Source of the DNA: Pseudomonadota bacterium
GTDB lineage: Bacteria > Pseudomonadota > Alphaproteobacteria > Sphingomonadales > Sphingomonadaceae
NCBI GenBank assembly: GCA_023423775.1
Contig: JAFAEZ010000202.1
Span: 1 to 33,917 of the forward strand
Direction of reading: 5' to 3'
DNA: 33,917 nucleotides
Shown here piece after piece: positions 7,723 through 15,804 of the stretch; positions within the stretch are counted from its first letter, which is position 1; each line of letters opens with the position of its first letter. Made by a program: the position numbers and the translations under genes. Below the pieces are notes generated by a model. It did no database searches. It worked only from the letters and a program-made list of their open reading frames with translations, and was not told the origin of the DNA.

Positions 7723-9231
7723 ATGGTCGCGCACGTCGCCACGGTTGCCTTTCTCGGGCTGGAGGCCCGCGCCGTCGAGGTGCAGGTCCAGATTGCCAGC
7801 GGCCTCCCCAAATTCCTCGTCGTCGGTTTGCCCGACAAGGCGGTGGCGGAGAGCCGCGAGCGCGTCCATGCCGCGCTCGCCGCGATCGGCCTGTCGCTTC
7901 CGCCCAAGCGCATCACCGTCAATCTCTCGCCCGCCGATCTCCCCAAGGAGGGATCGCATTACGACCTTCCGATCGCCCTGGGCCTGCTCGCCGCGCTCGG
8001 CGCGGTCGATGCCGAGACGCTCGCCGGCTATCTGGTCGTCGGCGAGCTCGGCCTCGACGGGCGGCTGACCTCGTCGCCCGGCGTATTGCTGGCGGCGATT
8101 CACGCCTCAGCCCGCGACCTCGGCCTCGTCTGCCCGGCCGCCCAGGGTCCGGAGGCGGCCTGGGCCGGCGATCTGGAGGTCGTCGCCGCCCCCGATCTCA
8201 TCGCCTTGCTCAACCACTTCCGCGGCAGCGCGGCCTTGTCGCCGCCGCGGCCGGGGCAGGCGGATCCCCCCGATGCGGGCCCGGATCTCAACCAGGTGAA
8301 GGGCCAGGAAACCGCCAAGCGCGCCCTCGAGATCGCCGCGGCGGGCGGTCACAATCTGCTGATGGTCGGGCCGCCCGGCGCCGGCAAGTCGCTGCTCGCG
8401 GCCTGCATGCCCGGCATATTGCCGGAGCTCACCGCGGCCGAGGCGCTGGAGGTGTCGATGGTGGCGAGCGTCGCGGGCGCGCTCGCTGAAGGCCGGCTGG
8501 TGCGCAGCCGCCCGTTCCGCGCCCCGCATCATTCGGCCTCGATGGCGGCTCTGGTCGGAGGCGGGCTGAAGGTGCGGCCCGGCGAGGTCAGCCTCGCCCA
8601 TCTCGGCGTCCTGTTCCTCGACGAACTGCCCGAATTCCAGCGCTCCGTGCTCGATTCGCTGCGCCAGCCGCTCGAGACGGGTGCTGTCAGCGTTGCCCGC
8701 GCCAACGCCCATGTCACCTTTCCGGCGCGCGTCCAGCTCGTCGCGGCAATGAACCCGTGCCGGTGCGGTCATCTCGGCGATCCGGCGCTGGCCTGCTCGC
8801 GCGCGCCGCGTTGCGCGGCGGATTATCAAGCCAAGGTGTCGGGGCCGCTGCTCGACCGGATCGATCTTCATGTCGATGTCGCCGCGGTCGCGGCGGCCGA
8901 TCTTGTCCTGCCGCCTCCGTCGGAGGGTTCCGCGGAGGTTGCGCAAAGGGTCGCCTCGGCGCGCCGCCGCCAGACCGATCGCTACGCCGAGCATGGCATC
9001 CGAACCAATGCCGAGGTCGACGGCGATCTGCTGGAAGAGGTCGCCACGCCCGACGAACCTGGCCGGCGCCTGCTCGCCCAGGCCGCCGCGGCCATGCGGC
9101 TCAGCGCGCGCGGCTTTCATCGCGTGATGCGTGTCGCCCGCACGATCGCGGACCTTGCGGGGAGCGAGGGCGTCAGCCGCGTCCATGTCGCCGAAGCGCT
9201 CAGCTATCGCCGCCAGGCGCCACGTAATTGA
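7723..9231 (+). CDS. comM: YifB/ComM family Mg-chelatase-like AAA+ ATPase
   Basis: 502 aa from ATG 7723. The N-terminal ChlI/Lon-like domain spans about residues 1-165. The AAA+ module has Walker A GPPGAGKS (216-223) and Walker B VLFLDE (296-301). A C-terminal Mg_chelatase_C region carries a four-Cys cluster (346, 348, 358, 364) and the LLDRIDLHVDV arginine. ComM in Vibrio and Acinetobacter is a hexameric branch-migration helicase that helps integrate DNA during natural transformation; here the role is inferred from family. No competence genes are adjacent. GGGGGA lies upstream of ATG 7723; GTG 7696 is an alternative. Confidence 0.9.
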   Translation: MVAHVATVAFLGLEARAVEVQVQIASGLPKFLVVGLPDKAVAESRERVHAALAAIGLSLPPKRITVNLSPADLPKEGSHYDLPIALGLLAALGAVDAETLAGYLVVGELGLDGRLTSSPGVLLAAIHASARDLGLVCPAAQGPEAAWAGDLEVVAAPDLIALLNHFRGSAALSPPRPGQADPPDAGPDLNQVKGQETAKRALEIAAAGGHNLLMVGPPGAGKSLLAACMPGILPELTAAEALEVSMVASVAGALAEGRLVRSRPFRAPHHSASMAALVGGGLKVRPGEVSLAHLGVLFLDELPEFQRSVLDSLRQPLETGAVSVARANAHVTFPARVQLVAAMNPCRCGHLGDPALACSRAPRCAADYQAKVSGPLLDRIDLHVDVAAVAAADLVLPPPSEGSAEVAQRVASARRRQTDRYAEHGIRTNAEVDGDLLEEVATPDEPGRRLLAQAAAAMRLSARGFHRVMRVARTIADLAGSEGVSRVHVAEALSYRRQAPRN

Positions 9232-9326
9232 GAACGGATGCGTAACTAAATCGCTTGCTAAGCGGAGGTCTTGGGATAGTCTCGCAGGCGGGGTGGCAGT
9301 CACTTGACTGAAAAGGGGGAAATCCA

Positions 9327-9722
9327 ATGGAATGGGCAACTCTACCGCTGAAGAAATATGCGCAGTTCGACGGCCGCTCGCGGCGCAAGGAATATTGGTC
9401 CTATTTCCTGCTCGTCATCGGCCTCAATATCGTCGCCAACATGCTGGACTCGATCGTCGGCCTTGGCGGCATGGTCTGGGGTCTATGGGGGCCGCTTTCG
9501 CTTCTGCTGAGCCTGGCCCTGTTCGTTCCCGGCCTGGCGGTGACGATCCGCCGCCTGCACGACACCGGCCGCTCGGGCTGGTGGACGCTGATCGTCTTCA
9601 TCCCGTTCGTGGGTGCACTGGTGCTCCTCTATTTCATGGTGTTGGAGGGCGCGCCCGGGCCCAATGAATATGGCCCGGATCCCAAGGGCGGGGAGCGTAG
9701 CGCCGCGCCGGGCACAATTTGA
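9327..9722 (+). CDS. DUF805 membrane protein
   Basis: 131 aa, typical DUF805 (YhaH-like). It begins with the family's FDGRSRRKEYWSYFL segment, has three to four membrane helices, and contains the RRLHDTGRSGWW motif between the third and fourth helices. The tail GPNEYGPDP is also characteristic. Inner-membrane protein of unknown function. An AGGGGG ribosome site sits about 8 bases before the ATG. It has its own 95-base upstream gap and is followed by a hairpin and tRNA-Leu. Confidence 0.88.
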   Translation: MEWATLPLKKYAQFDGRSRRKEYWSYFLLVIGLNIVANMLDSIVGLGGMVWGLWGPLSLLLSLALFVPGLAVTIRRLHDTGRSGWWTLIVFIPFVGALVLLYFMVLEGAPGPNEYGPDPKGGERSAAPGTI

Positions 9723-9728
9723 CGGCCA

Positions 9729-9776
9729 GGGCTGCCTTGCCGGTTGCTCCGGCGCGGAGCCTTCGCTAGGCAGCCC
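9729..9776 (+). terminator. Two-tier hairpin between DUF805 gene and tRNA-Leu
   Basis: GGGCTGCCT (9729-9737) pairs with AGGCAGCCC (9768-9776), and an inner GCTCCG/CGGAGC stem with a three-base loop lies at 9746-9760. The structure begins 6 bases after the DUF805 stop and ends 5 bases before the tRNA. No U-tract follows, so termination is only inferred; it may instead be part of the tRNA precursor. Confidence 0.45.
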
Positions 9777-9781
9777 CTCGT

Positions 9782-9866
9782 GCCCCTGTGGTGGAATTGG
9801 TAGACGCGCTCGACTCAAAATCGAGTTCCGCAAGGAGTGTCGGTTCGAGTCCGACCGGGGGCACCA
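9782..9866 (+). tRNA. tRNA-Leu (anticodon CAA)
   Basis: 85 bases with a full cloverleaf. Acceptor GCCCCTG pairs with CGGGGGC (one G-T pair), followed by discriminator A and an encoded CCA (9864-9866). The anticodon stem CTCGA/TCGAG encloses the loop CTCAAAA with anticodon CAA at 9816-9818, which reads UUG. The long variable arm typical of class II tRNAs and the T-arm GGTTCGAGTCC are present. UUG is rare in this GC-rich coding sequence. Confidence 0.97.
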
Positions 9867-9913
9867 TCTCCTTCGATTCGCCGTCATGCGAGCAGATGCT
9901 CTGCGGCGCGCCC

Positions 9914-10474
9914 TCAGATGGGATCGGGCGCCCTGGCCCGTCGGTAGAGCAGCTCATAGCCAATGCCGAGCATGAGCACGCCCCATAAAAGCGCATAGAC
10001 GCCGAGCGCCAACGGGATGGCGGCGACGCCCGTGAGCGGGAACAGGAACAGGTAGCCGCCGAACAGGATCGAGAAGACCGCCAGCAGGAGCGGCACCCAG
10101 GGATGGGCCACGTCCCTGCGCCAGGATGCGGACGATGCCAGCACCGCGATGCCGATGACGAGCATCCAGGCGGCGACGGCGAGGACGAAGGCGGCGAGCG
10201 AAAGCCCCGGGAACAGCAGGAACATCGCGCCGATCGCGAGGCTCACCAAGCCGTGGAGGAGCATGCCCCAATCGACCTTGCGGCCGCGCGGTCGGGCGAA
10301 GGCGGCCACCATGGCCAGGACCCCGTCTGCAATCGAGAATATGCCGAACAACAGAACGAAACTGGCAAGGCCGGCCAGTGGAAAGACGAACATCAATATC
10401 CCGAGGATGATCGCCGCTATGGCTCGCAATATGTAGCTCCAGGGCAGCCACCGAGGCATCGCGCGGGTCATCAT
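9914..10474 (-). CDS. HdeD-like (DUF308) membrane protein
   Basis: 186 aa with about six hydrophobic segments arranged as three repeated helical hairpins. The recurring pattern is (I/L)LGxLxFxFPL, seen at AAIILGILMFVFPLAGL, AIGAMFLLFPGLSL and ILFGGYLFLFPLTGV, and is characteristic of the HdeD family. In E. coli HdeD belongs to the acid-resistance island; here only membership is clear, so an envelope-stress role is inferred. GGGGAGAAAG lies directly before ATG 10474 (a second ATG follows at once), and this site is buried in a perfect hairpin (see 10476-10499). Confidence 0.85.
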   Translation of the reverse strand: MMTRAMPRWLPWSYILRAIAAIILGILMFVFPLAGLASFVLLFGIFSIADGVLAMVAAFARPRGRKVDWGMLLHGLVSLAIGAMFLLFPGLSLAAFVLAVAAWMLVIGIAVLASSASWRRDVAHPWVPLLLAVFSILFGGYLFLFPLTGVAAIPLALGVYALLWGVLMLGIGYELLYRRARAPDPI

Positions 10475-10475
10475 C

Positions 10476-10499
10476 TTTCTCCCCGAGACGCGGGAGAAA
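10476..10499 (-). promoter_or_regulatory. Hairpin covering the hdeD-like ribosome binding site
   Basis: On the minus strand TTTCTCCC (10499-10492) is perfectly complementary to GGGAGAAA (10483-10476), with an eight-base loop. The second arm is the Shine-Dalgarno region and ends one base before the ATG at 10474. The stem would hide the ribosome site in the mRNA. Whether it opens with temperature, pH or a ligand cannot be told from sequence. Confidence 0.6.
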
Positions 10500-10602
10500 C
10501 CGCCGTGCCGAAGGCTTGTTCCAGCCGCCTTTCACGCGCTTCGCCTCTAGCTCGTCCGGCAGGGGGCGCACCAATTCTTGTGCGGGCCCGACCGGATCGG
10601 TC

Positions 10603-11868
10603 TCAATGCCCGCCTGGCAACGACGATGCCGGGCTGCCGCGGTGGAGCAGGGTCCAACCCTCGGGCAAGTAATCGGTCGACATGTAGAAATAGAAATTGC
10701 AGGTCCCGTCGGGCCGGTAGCTTCCGCCCTTGAGAATTCCGAAGGCCACCGAGCCGTTGAACACCGGCGAACCGCTGTCGCCGCTGCGGCAGTGCGGCCC
10801 GCCGACCGTGACCCAGGTCGGCTCGCACGGGCCGCCGCAGAGGTCACCGGCCGGCGCGAAATCGGTCATCTCCACTTCGCCGCAGCTGTAACCCGTCCGC
10901 TCGCCGCGGTGGCAGACGAAATCCCCGGCCCGCGTGCTCGCACGGTTGCGCCAGGTGGCGACCGGCCGGGCCACCGTCTTCGCGCTGTCGGCGAAGAAGA
11001 GCGGCTGCAGCGGCGTCGTGCTGGCGTGGATCTGGACGTCGCGATAGGCCCAGCCCCACTGGCCGACGAATTCGAGCGGGACATCCTTGCGGCCGGGTTC
11101 GCCATAAGAGACCTCGTCGGGACAATGCGCCGCCGTCGCCACGCCGGTGCGGGTGCCGTCGGTCACGACGAAGCCGGTTGTGCAGATGTAGCGGCGGCCG
11201 TTCGCGGGATCGACGCCTTCGAGGCGCGCGCCGCCGTCGACCGAGAGGTCGGCGTCCCGATCGATGATTCGGATACGGACCGGCACGCCGGTCAGCGCCG
11301 CAAAGACCTGTTGCAGCTCGCGCGGCGAACGGGAGGACATCTCGGCTTCCTTGACCATCACGACCAGCTCGCCGGTGCGCGCGTCGGCGCCCATCCCTGG
11401 CGGCCGTGGCAACTCGCCGCGAATCGCGGCTTGGTGCGTGCGGATGGCCGCGAGGATCTCTGCCCGCGTCGCTTTGGCCCCGGTGCGGAAGATGACGGGC
11501 ACCTGCAGTCCTCCGGCCGACACGCTCTGGTCGGCGACCGGCGCGTCGCCGGTCAGCAGCACGACGATACGATAAGCGGGCCGATGCTCGATCGCGATTC
11601 CCGCGAGACGGTCCACGTATATCTCCTGGAGCCGGTCCGTAGCGGCGACACTATTCTCCTGCGCCTGCAGCCGCTGAAGCGCTTCGGCGAGCGGTACGGC
11701 GTAATGCCGGGCATATTCCGCGCCGTCCTGGGCAAGGATTTGGGCGGGAGTCTGGACCGGAACGGGCGAGGGGACGCTTTGCGCGGCCGCGCCGGTGCCG
11801 GCTATCGCTATCGCGGCCAGGGCGGCAAGCCTACGCATCTTCGAACTGAGCCCCGTGTTCCGCGTCAT
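10603..11868 (-). CDS. Secreted chymotrypsin-fold (S1) serine protease with pro-region
   Basis: 421 aa. A signal peptide is clear (MRRLAALAAIAIAGTGAAAQS at residues 11-31), so ATG 11838 may be the real start. A region of about 180 residues follows, whose pattern (YAVPLAEALQRLQAQ, then GELVVMV) resembles the pro-domains of alpha-lytic protease/streptogrisins. The protease domain has the triad H248 (TAAHC), D277 (RDVQI) and S365 (GDSGSPV), plus eight cysteines able to form four disulfides. It probably acts in the periplasm or outside the cell after self-processing; the substrate is unknown. No good ribosome site is seen at either start. It lies between hdeD-like and the M20 peptidase. Confidence 0.82.
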   Translation of the reverse strand: MTRNTGLSSKMRRLAALAAIAIAGTGAAAQSVPSPVPVQTPAQILAQDGAEYARHYAVPLAEALQRLQAQENSVAATDRLQEIYVDRLAGIAIEHRPAYRIVVLLTGDAPVADQSVSAGGLQVPVIFRTGAKATRAEILAAIRTHQAAIRGELPRPPGMGADARTGELVVMVKEAEMSSRSPRELQQVFAALTGVPVRIRIIDRDADLSVDGGARLEGVDPANGRRYICTTGFVVTDGTRTGVATAAHCPDEVSYGEPGRKDVPLEFVGQWGWAYRDVQIHASTTPLQPLFFADSAKTVARPVATWRNRASTRAGDFVCHRGERTGYSCGEVEMTDFAPAGDLCGGPCEPTWVTVGGPHCRSGDSGSPVFNGSVAFGILKGGSYRPDGTCNFYFYMSTDYLPEGWTLLHRGSPASSLPGGH

Positions 11869-11889
11869 TGAGAGCGGGCTAGAGCAAGC

Positions 11890-11925
11890 GGGCTGGCGGG
11901 AAGCTGAATGATCCCCCGCCAGCCC
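11890..11925 (-). terminator. Strong hairpin after the M20 peptidase gene
   Basis: GGGCTGGCGGG (11890-11900) pairs without mismatch with CCCGCCAGCCC (11915-11925) around a 14-base loop. On the minus strand it begins 7 bases after the M20 stop. The tract that follows is only moderately T-rich (GCTTGCTCT), so it is a likely but not classical terminator. It lies 22 bases upstream of the protease gene's first possible ATG. Confidence 0.55.
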
Positions 11926-11931
11926 AGCGCT

Positions 11932-13218
11932 TTAGCGCATGCCCGCGGTGGCGAGAATCGTCGCGAGGCCGATCTTCTTGACCTTGAGGTTCGGCGCTTT
12001 CTCGACGCCCACCCATTCATCGACCGAGTGGCCGCGTCCGCCGGTCGCCGAGCGCGAGATGGTGATGGCCGGGATGCCGAGGCTGATCGGGATGTTCGAA
12101 TCGGTCGAGCTCGAATGATAGGCGACCTTGATCCCCTCCAGCGCATAGGCCGCGGTCGAATACTGGACGATATCGGCGGAGAGCGGCGTCTGGCCGGCCG
12201 GCCGGTCGCCGATCAGCTTCGGCTCGACGGTAATCCCGCCTTCGCGGGTCGAACGCGCCTTGTTCTCGGTCGCGGCCGCTTCCTCGATCACGGTCAGGAA
12301 GCGCTTCTCGAGCTTGGCGAGTTCGTCGGCGCTCTCGGAGCGCATGTCGACCTCGAGCCAGATTTCGCGTGGGATGGAGTTCACCGAGGTGCCGCCGCCG
12401 ACGACGCTGGCGCTGTAGGTGGTGCGGGGATCGGCCGGGACCTGCGTCTTGTAGAAATCGACCACCGCCTGGCTCATCGCCGCCATCGGGTTGACGAGCC
12501 CGAACGCGCCGTAGCTGTGCCCGCCCGGGCCCTTGAAGGTGACGCGATAGCGCTTCGAGCCGGCGCCGCCGGTCGTAATGCCGTCGAGGCCGCCGCCGTC
12601 GATCGAGAAGAAGGCGGTCGCCTTGCCCTTATATTTGCCCTTGATGAAGAGGTGGCGGACGCCGCGCAGGTCGCCCAGGCCTTCCTCGCCGACCGTGCCG
12701 ACGAACAATATGTCGTCGCGGGTGCGGATGCCCGCGGCGTTCATGGCGTCGATGAAGGCGAGTTGGGTGGCGAGGCCGCTGCTGTCGTCGCCGACGCCCG
12801 GCGCGTGCAGCTTGTCGCCCTCGCGGCGCACCTTCACCGGCGTGCCTTCGGGGAAGACCGTGTCGATATGGGCCGAGACGACGACCAGGCCGCCGCCGCC
12901 GGCGCCCTTGCGCAGGCCGAGCACATTGCCTTCCTCGTCGATCTCGACGTCGCTGAGGCCGCGCGCGCGGAACATGTCGGCATAGGCCTTGGCGCGCGCT
13001 TCCTCCTTGAAGGGCGGGGCGGGGATTTCGGTCAGGGTGATGATGTCCGCCACCCACTGGTCATGGCCCGCGTCGAGCGCCGCCATCGCCTTCTTGAACG
13101 CAGCGCTCGCCGTGATCCGCTTCACGCTCTGGGTGGCGGGTGCCGAGGCCGTCTGGGCGGGGGCGACGCCCGCAATGGCGAACAGCGCAAGCCCGAGGGC
13201 GAAGTGGGTGGGACGCAT
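11932..13218 (-). CDS. Secreted M20-family metallopeptidase
   Basis: 428 aa from ATG 13218, which has GGAGAGA upstream and opens a clean signal peptide (MRPTHFALGLALFAIAGVAPAQT). M20 di-zinc ligands are visible: His/Asp in SAHIDTVF, bridging Asp in GVGDDSSG, Glu pair in GTVGEEGLGD, Asp in FSIDGGG and the final His in GRGHSVDEW. The lid/dimerisation domain lies between them (GGHSYGAFG, NSIPREIW). It should be a periplasmic or secreted aminopeptidase or dipeptidase; specificity is not deducible. The frame is open further upstream but lacks a start that keeps the signal peptide at the N-terminus. Confidence 0.88.
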   Translation of the reverse strand: MRPTHFALGLALFAIAGVAPAQTASAPATQSVKRITASAAFKKAMAALDAGHDQWVADIITLTEIPAPPFKEEARAKAYADMFRARGLSDVEIDEEGNVLGLRKGAGGGGLVVVSAHIDTVFPEGTPVKVRREGDKLHAPGVGDDSSGLATQLAFIDAMNAAGIRTRDDILFVGTVGEEGLGDLRGVRHLFIKGKYKGKATAFFSIDGGGLDGITTGGAGSKRYRVTFKGPGGHSYGAFGLVNPMAAMSQAVVDFYKTQVPADPRTTYSASVVGGGTSVNSIPREIWLEVDMRSESADELAKLEKRFLTVIEEAAATENKARSTREGGITVEPKLIGDRPAGQTPLSADIVQYSTAAYALEGIKVAYHSSSTDSNIPISLGIPAITISRSATGGRGHSVDEWVGVEKAPNLKVKKIGLATILATAGMR

Positions 13219-13388
13219 CAAAACTCTCTCCTGGATTATCGGCCGCATGGCGGCGCGGCATGTTTGCTTCACTGCCGCGCCTTGTCCAGCGCCGGGGCAG
13301 GGGCGCCATATTTTCGTCACCAGCGCTCGCCACCCTCTGGCAACGGGCGGGAAAGGCGGGCATTCTCGCCTGAGGGAGACAGCGGGAC

Positions 13389-14606
13389 ATGAAGCGATTG
13401 CGCGCAAGCGAAGCCAGGGCCGAACTGACCGAGGCCGAATCGCTCGCCGACGAGGTCCATCTCGAATCCGAGGCGATCGCCTATCGCCGCGACCGCCTGC
13501 TCGCGGCTCTGACCCTGATCGCCGGCGCCGGCCTCGCCATCGCGCTGCCGTTCGCCCTCCGCGCCGGTGCGGAATTCTTCTTGCCGGTCACTGCCGCTTT
13601 GGTCATCGCCATCGCGCTCGTGCCCCTGCTCGAATGGTTCGAGCGCCGGCGCGTGCCCTCGGGCTTCGCCGCCCTGATCTGCGTGCTCCTGTTCATTGCC
13701 GTAGCCAACATAGCGATCGCCGCAATCGTCCTGCCCGCGACCGAATGGGTGCGGCTGCTGCCCGAACGGATCGGTCGCATCCGCGAGACGCTCGACCCCT
13801 TGCTCGACGTCTATGCCAGCCTCGAGCGCTTCATCGACGACATCGTCACCCAGTTCGGCGACAAGAGCGGCCCGGCGGCGCGCACCGTCACCGTGGAAAC
13901 CCCCAACAGCGTGCTCGATCTGATCGCGACCTCCGCGCCGCACGCCGCGATCCAGATGTTCTTCGCGATCCTGGTGATCTTCTTCTTCCTCGCCGGCTGG
14001 ACGCGGATGCGCAAGCGCACGATCACCACCCGCACCAGCTTCGACGGCGCGATGACCACCGCGCGCGTCATCCAGCAGGTCGTCGACGCGACCTCGACCT
14101 ATCTCGGCACGATCACCTTCGTGAACATCACGATGGGCGCGTTCGTGGCGCTGGTGCTGTGGCTGCTCGAAATGCCGACGCCGCTCATGTGGGGCGGCAT
14201 CGTCGCGGTGTTGAATTACATTCCCTATCTCGGGCCGATCGCGTCGATCCTGCTGCTCGCGCTCGGCGGGCTGATGGCGTTCGCCGATCCTTGGTACGCC
14301 TTCCTGCCGGCGCTGAGCTTCGCAGCGATCCACCTGATCGAGGCGAATTTCGTCACCCCCGCGATCGTCGGCAAGCGGCTGACGATCAATCCGCTGCTGA
14401 TTCTCGTCGCCCTCAGTTTCTGGGCGTGGGTATGGGGCACCACTGGCGCACTGCTCGCGGTGCCGTTGCTGATCATCCTCAAGACCGTGCTCGACGCCGC
14501 CGGCAAGCCGGACATCGCCGGATTCCTGTTCGAGGAGGGTACGCTAACCAGCGCCCATCACGAGGATTTTGCAGAGCTTGAAAACAATCCACAGATGAAA
14601 CGCTAA
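13389..14606 (+). CDS. AI-2E (PerM) family transporter
   Basis: 405 aa. A charged cytoplasmic N-terminus of about 35 residues is followed by about eight membrane helices in the family pattern: two tight hairpins (ALTLIAGAGLAIALPFAL, FFLPVTAALVIAIALVPLLEWFERRR), a soluble loop, then the conserved C-terminal core with NYIPYLGPI, NFVTPAIVGKRLTINPLLIL and WGTTGALLAVPLLI. Members include autoinducer-2 exporters and Na+/H+ antiporters, so the substrate is unknown. A ribosome site (GAGGGAG) is upstream. It is divergent from the M20 peptidase gene, with 170 bases between starts. Confidence 0.9.
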   Translation: MKRLRASEARAELTEAESLADEVHLESEAIAYRRDRLLAALTLIAGAGLAIALPFALRAGAEFFLPVTAALVIAIALVPLLEWFERRRVPSGFAALICVLLFIAVANIAIAAIVLPATEWVRLLPERIGRIRETLDPLLDVYASLERFIDDIVTQFGDKSGPAARTVTVETPNSVLDLIATSAPHAAIQMFFAILVIFFFLAGWTRMRKRTITTRTSFDGAMTTARVIQQVVDATSTYLGTITFVNITMGAFVALVLWLLEMPTPLMWGGIVAVLNYIPYLGPIASILLLALGGLMAFADPWYAFLPALSFAAIHLIEANFVTPAIVGKRLTINPLLILVALSFWAWVWGTTGALLAVPLLIILKTVLDAAGKPDIAGFLFEEGTLTSAHHEDFAELENNPQMKR

Positions 14607-14658
14607 GCCGTGTTGACAGGGTGAGGGCGCTCGCCTAGTTCGCGGCCCACACCAGAAC

Positions 14659-14735
<77 letters not shown>

Positions 14736-14767
14736 TTTTCCCACATCGAAAATTGGCGTCCGCGTCG

Positions 14768-14848
14768 CCCCGGCTTAAGCCGAGGGTGACCGTTGGAACG
14801 CCCGCAAGCCGGCAGCTGGATTGCGTCGCTGCGCTCGAAATGACGGGC
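14768..14848. repeat. Likely remnants of dispersed intergenic repeats
   Basis: The gap between tRNA-Asp and the DUF2842 gene holds no gene. At 14771-14782 there is a perfect 12-base palindrome, CGGCTTAAGCCG, inside CCCC...AGGGTGAC. At about 14812-14848 the pattern TGGATTGCGTCGCTGCGCTCGAAATGACGG resembles a short element common between genes in alphaproteobacterial genomes, here in two lines only: TGGATTGCGTCGCTGCGC then TCGAAATGACGG. Only one copy lies in the window, so the repeat nature is inferred. Confidence 0.45.
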
Positions 14849-14865
14849 CGAGCGGAAATCCCCCT

Positions 14866-15078
14866 TCAGCCGCGCCAGCGGCCCAGTTCCATCCAGCGCA
14901 GCAGCGGTTTCAGGGGCAGGATCCAGACGATTCCGGCGACCGTGTAATAGACGGCGTGCACCGGCCAGGGCAGGCCGGTCAGCAGATCGGCGGCGCTCAC
15001 GACGATCACCGCCCAGACCAGGATCAGCAGCAGGATCAGGCCCATGCCTGCGGGTTTGCGCCAGGTCGGTTCGCTCAT
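14866..15078 (-). CDS. DUF2842 small membrane protein
   Basis: 70 aa from ATG 15078. It has two hydrophobic helices (about 12-30 and 40-56) and the family ending PLKPLLRWMELGRW. DUF2842 is a family of short alphaproteobacterial inner-membrane proteins of unknown function. Its ATG overlaps the TGA of the 5-formyltetrahydrofolate cyclo-ligase gene (ATGA), so it is translated from the same mRNA. A frame extends five codons upstream but the overlap start is more credible. Confidence 0.82.
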   Translation of the reverse strand: MSEPTWRKPAGMGLILLLILVWAVIVVSAADLLTGLPWPVHAVYYTVAGIVWILPLKPLLRWMELGRWRG

Positions 15079-15659
15079 TTGCACTCTATCCATTGCGCGG
15101 GCGTGGCGATCGCGTCGAGCGGCACGTCCCAGGGGTCGGCGGGAATCGGCTCCTCGCTGATCTGCGCCTCCCAGGCAATGCCGATCGTCTTGGTGAGCGT
15201 GCCGCCGTCGCGCAGATGGGCGAGCGCGCGGTCGTAATGGCCCTTGCCATGGCCGATGCGGGTGCCGTGGCGGTCGCCGAGCACCAGAGGCACCAGCACA
15301 ACGTCGGGCGCCAGAGCCTCGGCCTCAGCGGTGGGTTGGAGCACGCCCCAGGGCGCCGGCACGACGGCCGGAGCGCGGCGGAAGATCATCCGGCTATTGC
15401 GGTCCGCGAACCAGGGCAAAGCGGCCTTCTGGCCGTCGATGAGGCCTTCGAGGACGAATGCCGGGCTGATCTCGTCCTTCAGCGGATGATAGCCGGCGAC
15501 GATGCGCGCCCCGATCAGGTGCGGCAGCACGATCCGGGCGAGGGCCTGCTCCAGATCATGGCGCAGTTCGGGCGTCAGCGAGCGCGCGAAATCGCGCCGC
15601 CGCTGGAGGGCGAGGTCGCGCATCTGCGCCTTGGAAGGGGAAGGTGACGGGACCGCCAT
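15075..15659 (-). CDS. 5-formyltetrahydrofolate cyclo-ligase
   Basis: 194 aa from ATG 15659. It converts 5-formyl-THF and ATP to 5,10-methenyl-THF in one-carbon metabolism. Visible signatures are SKAQMRDLALQRRR at the N-terminus, HPLKDEISPAFVL, and the ATP-site block VPLVLGDRHGTRIGHGKGHYDRAL. The zapA-6S RNA-cyclo-ligase order is conserved in many proteobacteria (the E. coli gene is ygfA). An earlier in-frame ATG at 15692 would add 11 unconserved residues and lies inside the proposed 6S RNA. Confidence 0.93.
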   Translation of the reverse strand: MAVPSPSPSKAQMRDLALQRRRDFARSLTPELRHDLEQALARIVLPHLIGARIVAGYHPLKDEISPAFVLEGLIDGQKAALPWFADRNSRMIFRRAPAVVPAPWGVLQPTAEAEALAPDVVLVPLVLGDRHGTRIGHGKGHYDRALAHLRDGGTLTKTIGIAWEAQISEEPIPADPWDVPLDAIATPAQWIECK

Positions 15660-15804
15660 GGCCGTTTGCTGGAATATCCTCTGACGCCTCAACGTCAGGT
15701 GGGGACCATATGATCCGGACCAGGGTCCGGGCAGGGACAGCCCCCGAGGATGTCTTTATCGCCTCAGGGATGTTCTCAAAAGCTCGCACCGGGCAGTTCC
15801 CGTC
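15646..15804 (-). ncRNA. ssrS: 6S RNA candidate (SsrS)
   Basis: Position and structure both fit. It lies between zapA and the cyclo-ligase gene, the usual site of 6S RNA. The minus strand contains CCCTGAGGCGATA (15769-15757), close to the E. coli CCCUGAGCCGAUA central-bubble motif. An outer stem pairs GACGGGA-CTGCC (15804-15792, one bulged A) with GGCGG-TCCCGTC (15657-15646). Inside it GAACATCC+CTGA (15775-15764) pairs with TCAG+GGATATTC (15684-15672). A distal stem pairs GGGGGC with GTCCCC and ends in the CCGGAC/GTCCGG hairpin. 6S RNA binds the housekeeping RNA polymerase as an open-promoter mimic. The ends are uncertain; the outer stem overlaps zapA codons and reaches the cyclo-ligase start. 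Confidence 0.65.

Noticed and set aside
13300..13388. Another copy of the CCCTC/GAGGG repeat before the AI-2E gene
   Set aside because: CCCTC and GAGGG occur but the arms between them do not pair well, and similarity to the efp-suhB repeat is too weak to call.
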